Positions 37,518 to 46,754 of a DNA stretch of 64,000 nucleotides are shown piece after piece. Each line of letters starts with the position of its first letter. Position 1 is the first letter of the stretch. Under the pieces are notes generated by a model, which worked only from the letters and a program-made list of their open reading frames with translations, did not search any database and was not told where the DNA came from. Both the position numbers and the translations under genes were made by a program. This DNA is from Ktedonospora formicarum (GTDB lineage: Bacteria > Chloroflexota > Ktedonobacteria > Ktedonobacterales > Ktedonobacteraceae). The stretch is from the NCBI RefSeq assembly GCF_016587355.1, contig NZ_BNJF01000010.1, forward strand, positions 124,001 through 188,000, written 5' to 3'.

Positions 37518-39215
37518 ATGGTAGGGCTTGCTGGTCAGTATATTGATCAATATCACCTTATGCACCTGATAGAGGAGCGTGCTACAAGTGATGTGTACCT
37601 TGCGCAGCTTCAACAGCAAACAACACCAGTTGCCATCTACCTGTTTCATAGTCGTATTGAAAATGAGGAGACGCGCGAGCAGTTTCGGACAGAGATTGAA
37701 CCACTACTACGTCTAAAGCATCCTCATTTGTTATCAATGTATAGTTTTGGCGAGAAAGAACACATCCCCTACCTGATTGCTGCGACGTTCTCAGGAGAAT
37801 CACTCCTTCACCATTATCCTCTGGGAAGCAACGTCCCGCTTCACACAGTGGTCGATGTGATCGGCCAGGCTGCTAGCGCGCTCCAGTATATGCATGAGTG
37901 CGGTCTGGTCTATCGTGATATACGACCTGATCAGATATGGATTGATGCGAACAATACAGTGGTGCTTCGCCCACCGGAACTCACATCGCTCACCATGACC
38001 ACGCAATATCAAGAGCAGGATGATCTGATTGATCTGATTGCGTATTTAGCACCTGAACAGCGCCAGGGGCGTGCCGAACCCGCAAGCGATCAATATTCCC
38101 TGGCTGTCGTTGCGTATGAACTATTAAGTGGTCATTTACCCTTCCAGGGATCATTTCTAGAGATCATCAAGCAGCAGGAGCGCATTCCGCCCTCTCTGTA
38201 TCCGGAGACTCCGTCCCTCCCACCTGCGATAGATGCGGTGTTTGCGCGAGCGCTTAGTCACGATCCAGCGTCACGCTTCCCTTCTTTGCTGAGTTTTGTT
38301 GTGGCACTGCAAGATGTCGCCGATGACAGGGAGAGTCAGGAAATAGTCTCTGGTTTGAGCCAGCAGGAGCAAGCCAGGGTGAAGGCTACTCCAGAGTATG
38401 ATCCAACAGCGCAGCCTCACCAGTCAAATGTAGATGCGTCTGGCTCAGAAAAGCCAATGGTTCTGCCCATTATACAAGGCTCTTTTCAGCGTCGGGATCT
38501 GCGGCGCGCCGGACTCTACTGTGCTATCGTTGTGCTCTTACAAGCTTTTGCACACTTGATGCTATATGTGGGCCTACAGGACTTCGTGACGGGGATAGCT
38601 ACTTCATCCGATATAATGACATTATCAAACCTGTTAAATGAGTTCGCAGGAACTATGATCGCCTTTCAGCTTATCACAGCTATTCTCTCCTTTCCCACAA
38701 GTTACCTGACCGGCCCTGTGTTTGGAGCATGGCGCGGAGCGATTATCAATCTGATTTATTACACTAGTTCAATGCTTGGGCTGCTCGTTGTGGTTCTTTT
38801 GCTTGGCTCTTATCGGGGCGCTTCAGAGCCCACAAATGTTGCCCCCGGCACCATCCAGTTCTATTTGAAACTGGGCTCCCCCCTTCAGATTATTCTTCCT
38901 TACCTGGTCTCACTCCTAGGATCGATAGCCTTTGCCTTTGTGGTTGGCTCCATCTATGAGCGTCGGAAGAAGCGCAATCTGCTCATTTCCTGGGGCATCT
39001 ATTCACTTGCGGCCTTTGCCATGATTCTCTGGTCGAATGTGGCCTTTGCCCTCATCTCGCCACTTCTAGGAGATTACCAAAAACTCACCATCAAAGCGAT
39101 AAGCCAGACACCCTGGATCTCACTTCTTATTGTGCCACCTTTGATGGTGGGCCTGGAAGCGATTGTCCAGTCATACATACTTAGGCGTCGGCAGAGGCAG
39201 GCTCAGGATGGATAA
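37518..39215 (+). CDS. Membrane-anchored Ser/Thr pseudokinase
   Basis: A 565-aa protein. Residues 10-280 have the protein kinase fold but not its catalytic parts: the glycine loop is missing, the VAIK Lys is Y41 (VAIY), HRDxKxxN is Y132-R-D134-I-R136-P-D-Q139, and DFG is replaced by RPPE. The APE motif (YLAPEQ) and SDQYSLAVVAYELLSG are kept, so the fold is probably intact. About five or six membrane segments form the C-terminal half, including GPVFGAWRG and ERRKKRNLLISWG. It is first in an operon and overlaps the next kinase gene by 8 bases. It is probably an ATP-independent scaffold or regulator of its neighbour. Confidence 0.85.
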   Translation: MVGLAGQYIDQYHLMHLIEERATSDVYLAQLQQQTTPVAIYLFHSRIENEETREQFRTEIEPLLRLKHPHLLSMYSFGEKEHIPYLIAATFSGESLLHHYPLGSNVPLHTVVDVIGQAASALQYMHECGLVYRDIRPDQIWIDANNTVVLRPPELTSLTMTTQYQEQDDLIDLIAYLAPEQRQGRAEPASDQYSLAVVAYELLSGHLPFQGSFLEIIKQQERIPPSLYPETPSLPPAIDAVFARALSHDPASRFPSLLSFVVALQDVADDRESQEIVSGLSQQEQARVKATPEYDPTAQPHQSNVDASGSEKPMVLPIIQGSFQRRDLRRAGLYCAIVVLLQAFAHLMLYVGLQDFVTGIATSSDIMTLSNLLNEFAGTMIAFQLITAILSFPTSYLTGPVFGAWRGAIINLIYYTSSMLGLLVVVLLLGSYRGASEPTNVAPGTIQFYLKLGSPLQIILPYLVSLLGSIAFAFVVGSIYERRKKRNLLISWGIYSLAAFAMILWSNVAFALISPLLGDYQKLTIKAISQTPWISLLIVPPLMVGLEAIVQSYILRRRQRQAQDG

Positions 39216-40799
39216 GCCGCTGAAGGATCTACCAGATCTGCATACCTTCCATTTTGTGCAACACATAGGGAAAGGTGGTTTTGCGGATGTCTACCTTGCC
39301 AGGCATAAGCATCTTGATATGCTGGTCGCGATCAAGCTCCTGCATAGTCGCCTGGAGAATCAGGAAGCACTCGAGAGCTTTCGTCAGGAAGCACGCCTGG
39401 TTGCACAGCTTGAGCATCCCCATATTGTACGTGTACTTGACTTCGGGATGGTAGAGCACACTCCCTACCTGGTTATGAACTATGCATCGGGGGGACCCTG
39501 AGGCGACACATACCCAAGGGGCTCAACGTACCATTAGCGCAGGTGGTAGAGTATGTCAGCCAGATTGCGGATGCGCTTCATTTCGCACACCTTCATCATG
39601 TTGTCCATCGTGATGTAAAACCAGAAAATATTCTCTTTGGGCGTCATGGAGAACTACTCTTGAGCGATTTTGGAATTGCGATCATGGTGCGAGATCTCTC
39701 GCCTAAAGGGCAGCATGTTGCGGGTACGGCAGCGTATATGGCACCTGAACAGGTTCAGCGACAACCAGTGCCAGCAAGCGATCAGTATGCGTTAGCTGTT
39801 ATGGCTTACGAGTGGCTATGTGGAGAACGACCATTTCGGGGATCATCAGCGCAGGTGATGTTACAGCATCTTACTGCCTTGCCACCCGCGTTTCCTCATA
39901 TACTTGTTCTACCTTCTGGAGTAGAGCGTGTCATACATAAAGCATTGGCGAAAGATCCCGAGGCGCGTTTCGCCTCAGTGCTGGAGTTCTCGCAAGCCCT
40001 CCGCGCAGCGAGTGGTCTGTCTGTTTCTACCCCGGTTACCATATCAGATATCACACTGCCAAATCAGGTGGACGCGAATCTGGAAACAACCATCTCAGAC
40101 GTGGACGTCGCCGCTTTGCAAGATGTCTCCATGCCCTCATCGAGCAAGAATAAGTTGGAGCGTATTGTTCTCTTTCCACTTCGACGAGGGCCATTTGAGC
40201 GAAGAGGTACGCTCATATTTCTGATAGCCAGTGCCTTTCCGCTCTTGCTTCTGCTCCCTACGTTGATTGGAAATGGAGCACTTACTTCCTATATGAACGA
40301 GAATCAGTTGCCATCCCTGAGTTTTCTTACATGGCAACTGCTGATTGGGCCGATAGTGGGAAGCAAGCGCGCGCCACTGGTGGTCGCCTTCGTCTATATG
40401 TTTGTTTTGGTACCACTGCTAGTTCAAGGGCGTGTTGCCATCTTTGCGGCTCTAGGGGCGACATTGGCGCAGATGATTATTGCTGCAGGCGCGGGAATCT
40501 GGCAGGAGCGCCAAAAAAGCTATCATTTTCTATCATCACTGCTACTTGCCCTCGTAAGCATAGCGCTATCAACCTTGTCTCATTCATTCATGTTTCAACA
40601 ACCGTTGTTTTGTCCATTTATTAGCATATCAGCCTCACAGCCAGCATCTTATACATTTATACCGATCCTGGCAGTATTGCTAGCCTCGAGCATGGAGTGG
40701 ATAGTCTTTCTTTGCGTGCCCTCTTTACGGCGCTTGCCGCAGTCACCAGAGACGACTCAACAGCCGCGACGTGGCATTCATGACCTGCGAACACAATGA
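39208..40799 (+). pseudogene. Ser/Thr protein kinase with membrane domain, frameshifted in a G-run
   Basis: The first frame runs from ATG 39208, overlapping the previous stop, to TGA at 39499-39501. The second covers 39543-40799. An extra G in the six-G run at 39489-39494 explains the break: with five, YASGGTLRRH would continue through to VEYVSQIADAL. The joined kinase has GKGGFADVY, VAIK (K43), HRDVKPENIL, DFGIA and MAPEQ, all canonical, then four or five membrane segments. It is the only kinase-like protein in this window with complete catalytic motifs, and would phosphorylate Ser/Thr residues at the membrane. The shift could be phase variation, decay or a sequencing error. Confidence 0.85.
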
Positions 40800-40829
40800 C
40801 CACAAAGGCTTACATCGAGAGAGGGGTAC

Positions 40830-42425
40830 ATGGTCAACTATAAAGATCACCTTGGAAATTACCGCCTGCTCAAACAATTAGGTGAGAGTAAACTCGCGCG
40901 TGTTTATCTGGCAGAACATATCCATCTGGATACACAGGCCGTGATTAAAGTACTGCACACTCAGGGCGCGAGTGATGAATACAAAGAACTTTTCAAGCAA
41001 GAGGCTCATATTCTGGCCCACCTGGATCATCCACACATTTTGCGCATATTTAACTTTGATTTTGATCAGGGAGAGCCATTCCTGGTCATGTCCTATGCGC
41101 CGGGAGGATCGCTTCAGGAGCGTCATCCACCTGGAAGCCGTGTACCCCTTTCCCAGGTGAACGCGTATGTTCAACAGGTCGCAGCGGCTTTGCAGTATGC
41201 GCATGAACAAAATATCATCCACCGGAATGTTAAACCCAGGAATCTGTTAGTAGGCGCGCATGGCGAAATCCTTTTAACCGATTTTAGTATCGCCACACAA
41301 GGGAGGAACATACATGGTGGGATTGTGGGTACGCCACTCTATGCGGCACCTGAGCAGATGTATCGGCAAGCGGTAGCCGCAAGCGATCAGTACGCTCTTG
41401 GTATTATCGTCTATGGGTGGTTAAGTGGGCATGCTCCCTTTCAAGGTACCTTCGCGGAGATCCTCTCTCAGCACGTGAATGCCCCTGTTCCTTCACTTCG
41501 TCAGCAGGCAGAGTTCTCATCAGCCGTTGAGCAGGTGATATTGAGAGCCCTGGAGAAGCAGCCAGAACAGCGCTTCCCATCATTGCAGGCATTTGCGAGG
41601 GCATTTCAGAACGCCATCGATCAGCCAGTACCTGTCGTATTAACGCCTGGCGATAACAGAGAATACGAGCCATCTTCGTTAGTGCAGGCAGAGAGGGTTG
41701 AATATAAGCCAGAATACGAGCCAGATGAGGAAGAGGATGAGTGGGAAGATGAATCACCCTATCTCCCTCTTTGTTATGGGGCCCCATATTGGTCGGATTT
41801 ACTGATTATTCCCGGCTATATTCTGGCCCTTCCGCTCCTCATTCTGCTGGCCTATATCTTGAGCCCACCAACCTTTTCGCATACAGGCGCGCTAAGTGGT
41901 TTGGATAGTTCTATCGTTGTCTTTGTGATGCTTTTGTGGGTATTTATTGGCCTTTGGATGTTATTGGCTGGTGCTATCCTGGGCTGGTGGCGGGGCAGCT
42001 GCGCCTTGTTTCTTACAGGACTATTACTCTACTTTTTGTATCCTCAGGCATCTGGCCCCATTCTGCTACTCACAAGTACTGGACTTCTCTGTGCCTACAT
42101 CAGTGGCGTGTTATTGGAACGTCGACGGCAACGTAGTTTCCTGACCAGTTGGGGCGTGCTGAGCCTGGCTTTTATCCTTTCCTCATCATGGATGATGTTT
42201 TTCTTTGAAATCCTGGGAGGCCCCTTTCTCTCCCCTTCACAATCACTAGGGGAAGGTAGCTGGATGTTTTTAAATGGGCCTGCTGCAAGCATCGCACTAT
42301 CTGCCATCGACTGTATGCATTGTCTGGGTGGTGCCCTCTTCCTGGCTCCCCTGATCGCCGGAATTGAGGCAGGCATAGTGCAGTTTGACACATATAAAAA
42401 AGGAAGAACAAGAGATAATGAGTAG
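40830..42425 (+). CDS. Membrane-anchored Ser/Thr kinase-like protein lacking the catalytic Asp
   Basis: A 531-aa protein with a kinase fold at residues 10-270. The Lys in VIK (K40) and APEQ are kept, but the catalytic loop is H131-R-N133-V-K135-P-R-N138, so the catalytic Asp is Asn, and DFG is D151-F-S. The glycine loop is LGESKLARVY. It probably binds nucleotide but transfers phosphate poorly or not at all. An acidic linker near residue 300 (EPDEEEDEWEDE) leads to about six membrane segments with ERRRQRSFLTSWGVLSLA, matching the first protein of the operon. The gap to the upstream gene is 30 bases, with GAGAGGGG before the ATG. Confidence 0.86.
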   Translation: MVNYKDHLGNYRLLKQLGESKLARVYLAEHIHLDTQAVIKVLHTQGASDEYKELFKQEAHILAHLDHPHILRIFNFDFDQGEPFLVMSYAPGGSLQERHPPGSRVPLSQVNAYVQQVAAALQYAHEQNIIHRNVKPRNLLVGAHGEILLTDFSIATQGRNIHGGIVGTPLYAAPEQMYRQAVAASDQYALGIIVYGWLSGHAPFQGTFAEILSQHVNAPVPSLRQQAEFSSAVEQVILRALEKQPEQRFPSLQAFARAFQNAIDQPVPVVLTPGDNREYEPSSLVQAERVEYKPEYEPDEEEDEWEDESPYLPLCYGAPYWSDLLIIPGYILALPLLILLAYILSPPTFSHTGALSGLDSSIVVFVMLLWVFIGLWMLLAGAILGWWRGSCALFLTGLLLYFLYPQASGPILLLTSTGLLCAYISGVLLERRRQRSFLTSWGVLSLAFILSSSWMMFFFEILGGPFLSPSQSLGEGSWMFLNGPAASIALSAIDCMHCLGGALFLAPLIAGIEAGIVQFDTYKKGRTRDNE

Positions 42426-43338
42426 TCTATCATCGACTATGGGTATACAATTTGACGCATCGCAACGTTGGAAAAATTTGAGTCTCCTCTGGTCCATTGT
42501 GCAGGTCATTTTCTTCGGCGTGACTGTATTGATTGCATTACTCGCAGTAAATTTCAATCCACAGTTGCTTCCTGAACGAGCACAAATAGAGCTTTATGTC
42601 CTGGTCATTGTCATTCCTATACTTTTGCTTCTAAGTATTGTTCAGGCACAAACGTCATATCACCAGGGAGCCTCACGCCGCCAGCAGATTCTCACCGGTG
42701 AGTGGCGGGAACAGGCGGCATTTCAGCCCTCATTCCAGCAACAAAATGCTCAGCTAACAGCTCCGATAACACTCAAAATACGCATTAATCGAGGGCCGAT
42801 CATCATAAATGTCGCTCTTATTCTTCTCTGTTTTAGTGGCATCCTACTCTTACTCTGGTCCATGTATTCTATGTGGGCCTCGTACCTGGAGCGCTATGGC
42901 ACAACAGCCACAAGCGCGGCTCTGGATGCCTGGCTCTTCTATGTGTTTCTTGCCGCCATCTGGTGGATAGCCTGGATAACGCTGGGTTTCCTTGTCAACT
43001 TGAGATTACGACGTTGGCTCTGCCCAGAGCTTGAAGCAATGGAGGAAGGCTTGATTGCCTGGTATCCAGGCCAGGAGGTGATGATACCGTGGAACAATAT
43101 CCGCTACTTCGCGCTTGTCAAACGGCATAAAGCCTCTTCAGATCCTAAAGATTGGACTTATGAGGTCAGCGATGGTGAGAAGAGTATTCGCTGGCAACAG
43201 CCCTATATAGCCAAGCGTCTGTATCCGCTTTGTGTTCCAGAGCTTCCACAAGTCCAATATGAGCAGGAATTTGCCAGGCTCCTCGCACTCATTGTCGCAA
43301 AGACGGGCCAGCCACTACTTGATATGCATCTGAAATAG
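42418..43338 (+). CDS. Integral membrane protein of the kinase operon
   Basis: A 306-aa protein, not recognised as a known family. ATG 42418 overlaps the end of the preceding gene by eight bases, with AAGGAAG upstream, which points to translational coupling. Two membrane segments lie in residues 20-80 and two more around 125-200. Between them a soluble part has GEWREQAAFQP; the C-terminal 100 residues are cytosolic-like, with a PH-like feel (EGLIAWYPGQEVMIPWNNIRYFALVKR). The context suggests it is a partner or substrate of the kinase-like proteins. Confidence 0.75.
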   Translation: MSSLSSTMGIQFDASQRWKNLSLLWSIVQVIFFGVTVLIALLAVNFNPQLLPERAQIELYVLVIVIPILLLLSIVQAQTSYHQGASRRQQILTGEWREQAAFQPSFQQQNAQLTAPITLKIRINRGPIIINVALILLCFSGILLLLWSMYSMWASYLERYGTTATSAALDAWLFYVFLAAIWWIAWITLGFLVNLRLRRWLCPELEAMEEGLIAWYPGQEVMIPWNNIRYFALVKRHKASSDPKDWTYEVSDGEKSIRWQQPYIAKRLYPLCVPELPQVQYEQEFARLLALIVAKTGQPLLDMHLK

Positions 43339-43398
43339 TTCGCTGCCATCGACTATCAAATCCATTACATAGTGTGCTAATAGACTGCAATTCCATTG

Positions 43399-43456
43399 AT
43401 ATGTTGCCTGACAGGAAAGAGGAAGATAATATCCTCTTTCCTGTCAGGCAACATAT
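43399..43456. terminator. 25-bp perfect stem-loop closing the kinase operon
   Basis: Arms 43399-43423 and 43432-43456 pair perfectly around an 8-base loop, about 60 bases after the last stop codon of the operon, with only TTCT following. It probably protects or ends the operon mRNA. The remaining bases of 43339-43650 show nothing else convincing. Confidence 0.6.
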
Positions 43457-43650
43457 TTCTGTGTAGACGTAATATCCCGTAATCTAAGAAATGTTAGAAG
43501 TGACGTCTATCTATTACATCGATGGATTCTATAGCATCTGACTGATTCAAGAGGTGACGATACTAATAATTTTACTTTGTCTTGCTTGGGAAATTGATAT
43601 GTCCAGGAATTAACGTTTTCAGCCTGGACGTTAGCTATCAAGGAGGCCGT

Positions 43651-44640
43651 ATGCCCCGTGATATGTTAATGCGGTTCCATCAAAAAAGAAGTCTTTTCTT
43701 ACTCTTTGGTATCCTCGTGCTCATTTTAGGGGCTCTTGCTTCCTGTAGTGATGGAGATGAAGGTAATTTGGGATTCACACCTCCAACCAGCCAGCCTACC
43801 TCCCCAACGAAGAGGGTGGGATTAACGCCTGATCCAAGTCATCATACATTTACTGTCACATGGACACCAGAAAACCTGAAAGATGTAAGCCTCGATATTC
43901 GGCCAATCATTCCTCCTAAACAGCTTGATGAGTATCCAAGTTCTTACATCGATGTAACAGCTAAATTCAAGGGTGAGATTGTTTTTAAAACAGATGATCC
44001 TTACTATCAGTGCTTTGAGGCGTTGGCTATTTCAGGTGCTGGCATTCTTATTTTCGAAGCAGACCCAGCAGCCGCGACGGTGGCTGGGCCACTCTTTCTT
44101 GTCGCTTATAACAAGTGTGGCCCATTATTACTGGGAGAAAATCACAGAGGCTCACATTTAGGGATGATCACAGGTCCAACCATTGCCAAAAGCAGAAGTG
44201 ATTATGTTGTTTTATACGAGTTTAAAGGGACCCCTCAAACTTCTGGTGAGCCGCATCTTGTCTTTCCTGATGCTCATGAAGAGTACACTCAGACTCCTCT
44301 TTCAAAATTTGTTGGTAACTGGGTCAATGTTGATACCACCACAAAAAGCTGGAATCTAGTGGAACTCAACGAACGTGATGGCTCTCTTCTCGCCAGTTTC
44401 ATTTCAAGCCCCTCCTGTGTTATCCCACCATGCGATGCAAGCTTTGCTACCGCAATGTATCAGGGAAACCCGGCTCAGATGCATACAGACGAGACGTTTG
44501 GGACACGGGATTTTACACTCACGCTCTCTGGCGATAAATTACATATTACTACTGTCACACACTTTACCGATAATTCTGGTAGAGCTGACTTTACGACAGA
44601 AGATGACTTCTCTCGTGGCGGGAGCACAAGAGATGGATAA
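43651..44640 (+). CDS. Secreted lipoprotein of unknown function
   Basis: A 329-aa protein. The ATG at 43651 has AAGGAGG four to five bases upstream. An N-terminal basic region and hydrophobic stretch end in the lipobox LASC near residue 33, so it is probably a lipid-anchored exported protein. A Thr/Pro-rich linker (PPTSQPTSPTKR) follows, then a beta-rich body and, from about residue 215, a segment beginning KFVGNWVNVD that looks lipocalin-like. Two Cys pairs could form disulfides. It lies downstream of the kinase-like operon after a stem-loop, but has its own ribosome-binding site. The function is unknown. Confidence 0.75.
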   Translation: MPRDMLMRFHQKRSLFLLFGILVLILGALASCSDGDEGNLGFTPPTSQPTSPTKRVGLTPDPSHHTFTVTWTPENLKDVSLDIRPIIPPKQLDEYPSSYIDVTAKFKGEIVFKTDDPYYQCFEALAISGAGILIFEADPAAATVAGPLFLVAYNKCGPLLLGENHRGSHLGMITGPTIAKSRSDYVVLYEFKGTPQTSGEPHLVFPDAHEEYTQTPLSKFVGNWVNVDTTTKSWNLVELNERDGSLLASFISSPSCVIPPCDASFATAMYQGNPAQMHTDETFGTRDFTLTLSGDKLHITTVTHFTDNSGRADFTTEDDFSRGGSTRDG

Positions 44641-44641
44641 G

Positions 44642-44694
44642 GACAAATCCAGTTTCCACGGCATATGGCTTATGCCGTGGAAACTGGATTTGTC
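44642..44694. terminator. 24-bp perfect stem-loop between convergent genes
   Basis: Arms 44642-44665 and 44671-44694 match perfectly with a 5-base loop, starting one base after the lipoprotein stop codon and 31 bases before the end of the ABC permease gene on the other strand. It probably ends transcription in both directions. Confidence 0.65.
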
Positions 44695-44725
44695 TGGAGA
44701 TGTTCAGGAGAGTGTGGCGTAAAAT

Positions 44726-45649
44726 CTAGCTCTTCGTAGTGGCTGTCTCGGAAACCTGTGTTTGCGTTCTGGGATCAAGCTGATCGCGTACCGCGTCTCC
44801 AAAGAGATTCAGGCTGACCAGCACAACAATAATCGTCAGGGCCGGACCAACCATCATCCAGGGATTGGTCCGAAGGTACTGTTGTGCGTCATTGACCATC
44901 GCGCCCCATTCTGGGGTTGGAGGTTGGACTCCTAAACCCAGGAAACTTAGCACTGATTCATCGAGAATTGCGAACGAGATCGAGATGGTTGCCTGGACGA
45001 GCAGGGGACTGAAGATGTTCGGTAGGATGTGACGCCACAAAATCTTCCATGTCGGCGTTCCGCTGACATGTGCGGCGGCGACATAGTCCTGGGCCGCGAT
45101 CTGTAAAGTCTGCCCTCGCGCGATCCGTGCATAAATGGGAATGCGTACCACGGCAAGCGCGATGATCAGGTTGATGATACTCGGCCCTAAGGCCGCGACC
45201 AGAGCCAGAGCCAGGACCAGCGATGGAAACGCGAGCAATGCGTCTACTATCATGGAGATGATCTGATCGATCCAGCCTCTACTATAGGCCGCGATAATCC
45301 CTAATAGCGTGCCACATATCCCACCCAATAGAATCGTAATCGCCGCCACTGAGAGCGAAATGCGTGTGCCAAAGATAATACGGCTAAGTTGATCGCGCCC
45401 AAGGGCATCGGTTCCCAACCAGTGAGCGGCACTCGGCCCCTCAGCGGCATGGGTAGGATTGTAGAGCGTTGGCGGATAAGGGCTAATCAAGGGGGCAGCG
45501 ATGGCGGCGAGCACAAAGGCGATGAGTATGGCTCCACACCACCAGCGCGGATCGTGTGCGAACGCCTTCCTGGCTTGTATAAAGCGTTTGCGGGCCTTCT
45601 CATTGGCTTCTAGCGCCAGATTATTCTCCAGGTTTGTTGATGCGCTCAT
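44726..45649 (-). CDS. ABC transporter permease, DppC/OppC type
   Basis: A 307-aa inner-membrane permease with an N-terminal soluble stretch and about six membrane segments. ATG 45647-45649 follows GGGAG. The EAA loop (AAQDYVAAAHVSGTPTWKILWRHILPN) contacts the ATPase. The segment HWLGTDALGRDQLSRIIFGTR near the N-terminus is typical of DppC/OppC. Third gene of the SBP-permease-permease set, it pairs with the DppB-like protein. No ATPase gene follows; the next gene is convergent. Confidence 0.93.
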   Translation of the reverse strand: MSASTNLENNLALEANEKARKRFIQARKAFAHDPRWWCGAILIAFVLAAIAAPLISPYPPTLYNPTHAAEGPSAAHWLGTDALGRDQLSRIIFGTRISLSVAAITILLGGICGTLLGIIAAYSRGWIDQIISMIVDALLAFPSLVLALALVAALGPSIINLIIALAVVRIPIYARIARGQTLQIAAQDYVAAAHVSGTPTWKILWRHILPNIFSPLLVQATISISFAILDESVLSFLGLGVQPPTPEWGAMVNDAQQYLRTNPWMMVGPALTIIVVLVSLNLFGDAVRDQLDPRTQTQVSETATTKS

Positions 45650-45687
45650 GCGATTCTCCCAGTTTTTCAAATAGAGAGGTATGTCGA

Positions 45688-46638
45688 TTACGGGGCATCG
45701 AAGCCTATGCGAGGATCAAGAATGGCATAAAAGATATCGACGAGCAAATTCGCGGCCATATATGAAAGCGCCGAGAGCAGCACAACCCCCTGTACCACTG
45801 GATAATCCTTGGAGAGGATGCTTGTGACCGTGAGCTGCCCGATACCGGGCCAGAGGAAGACGGTCTCGATGGCGAATGTACCGGCTAGCACAGCCCCTAC
45901 TTGCAGCCCAACGATGGTGAGGACTGGGATGATGGCGTTGCGTAACGCATGTGAGTAGAGCACAGTTCGCTCACGTAAGCCTTTGGCGCGTGCGGTACGT
46001 ACATAGTCCTGATTGAGAGCTTCAATCATACTCGCCCGGATCTGGCGCATATTGACCGCGACGGAACCCATTCCCAGCGTCACCATAGGCAGAACAAGAT
46101 CGCGGAGATTGATGAGAGGGCGCTCGGTAAAAGGTGTATATCCTCCTGGCGGGAAGATGCGCAGGTTGACCGTGAAGAAGAGCAACAGCAGTAAGCCTAA
46201 GACAAAGCCCGGCGTCGCGGTACCGAGCAGGCTTACGACGTTCACTAGCCAGTCTATCCAGGTATTGCGGTGTGTCGCGGCATAGACACCCAACGGGAAT
46301 GCCAGTATTAATGAGAAGAGCAGCGCGCTTACTCCTAACTCCGCGCTGGCGGGTAAGCGCTGCCAGATGGCCTGGAGCACTGGTTGCTGGAGTTGAATAG
46401 ATTGCCCAAGATTGCCATGTAAAGCTTGCCAGAACCACAATCCAAATTGCTCGGGGAGCGACTTATCCAACCCCAACTGCTTGTGAAGTTCCGCTATAGT
46501 CTGGGGGGTCGCTTCCTCACCAAGTAAGAGACGCGCCGGGTCGCCAGGCACAAGATGAATCGTCATAAACGTCATGAAACTGACGAGTAAAGCTACTGGA
46601 ATGATAAACAGCAAACGTCGCGCGATATATTGAGGCAC
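45688..46638 (-). CDS. ABC transporter permease, DppB/OppB type
   Basis: A 316-aa permease. The GTG start at 46636-46638 follows GGGGG and begins with PQYIARRLLFIIPVALLVSF, as in DppB proteins; the longer ORF adds 11 polar residues. It has about six membrane segments, an early VPGDPARLLLGEEATPQ segment, and EAA loop LNQDYVRTARAKGLRERTVLYSHALRN. It is in one transcript with the binding protein (upstream, after a hairpin) and the DppC-like permease. Confidence 0.93.
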   Translation of the reverse strand: MPQYIARRLLFIIPVALLVSFMTFMTIHLVPGDPARLLLGEEATPQTIAELHKQLGLDKSLPEQFGLWFWQALHGNLGQSIQLQQPVLQAIWQRLPASAELGVSALLFSLILAFPLGVYAATHRNTWIDWLVNVVSLLGTATPGFVLGLLLLLFFTVNLRIFPPGGYTPFTERPLINLRDLVLPMVTLGMGSVAVNMRQIRASMIEALNQDYVRTARAKGLRERTVLYSHALRNAIIPVLTIVGLQVGAVLAGTFAIETVFLWPGIGQLTVTSILSKDYPVVQGVVLLSALSYMAANLLVDIFYAILDPRIGFDAP

Positions 46639-46690
46639 TTTATCCCCCTTCGGCCATATGTACACAGACAAGATAGCTATTTAAAACCCT

Positions 46691-46725
46691 TTGCCACCTA
46701 CCGGACCTGATCCGGTAGGTGGCAA
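46691..46725 (-). promoter_or_regulatory. Hairpin between binding-protein and permease genes
   Basis: A 15-bp perfect GC-rich stem (46691-46705 / 46711-46725) with a 5-base loop lies between the SBP stop and the permease start. Such hairpins often stop exonucleases or part of the transcripts, giving more binding protein than permease. Confidence 0.6.
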
Positions 46726-46754
46726 GTTCAACCTGACTAGAGCGAACCTTCCTC

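Noticed and set aside
43399..44694. Long perfect hairpins as MITEs or insertion-sequence ends
   Set aside because: They sit exactly at gene ends, differ in sequence, show no target duplications and no transposase is nearby.
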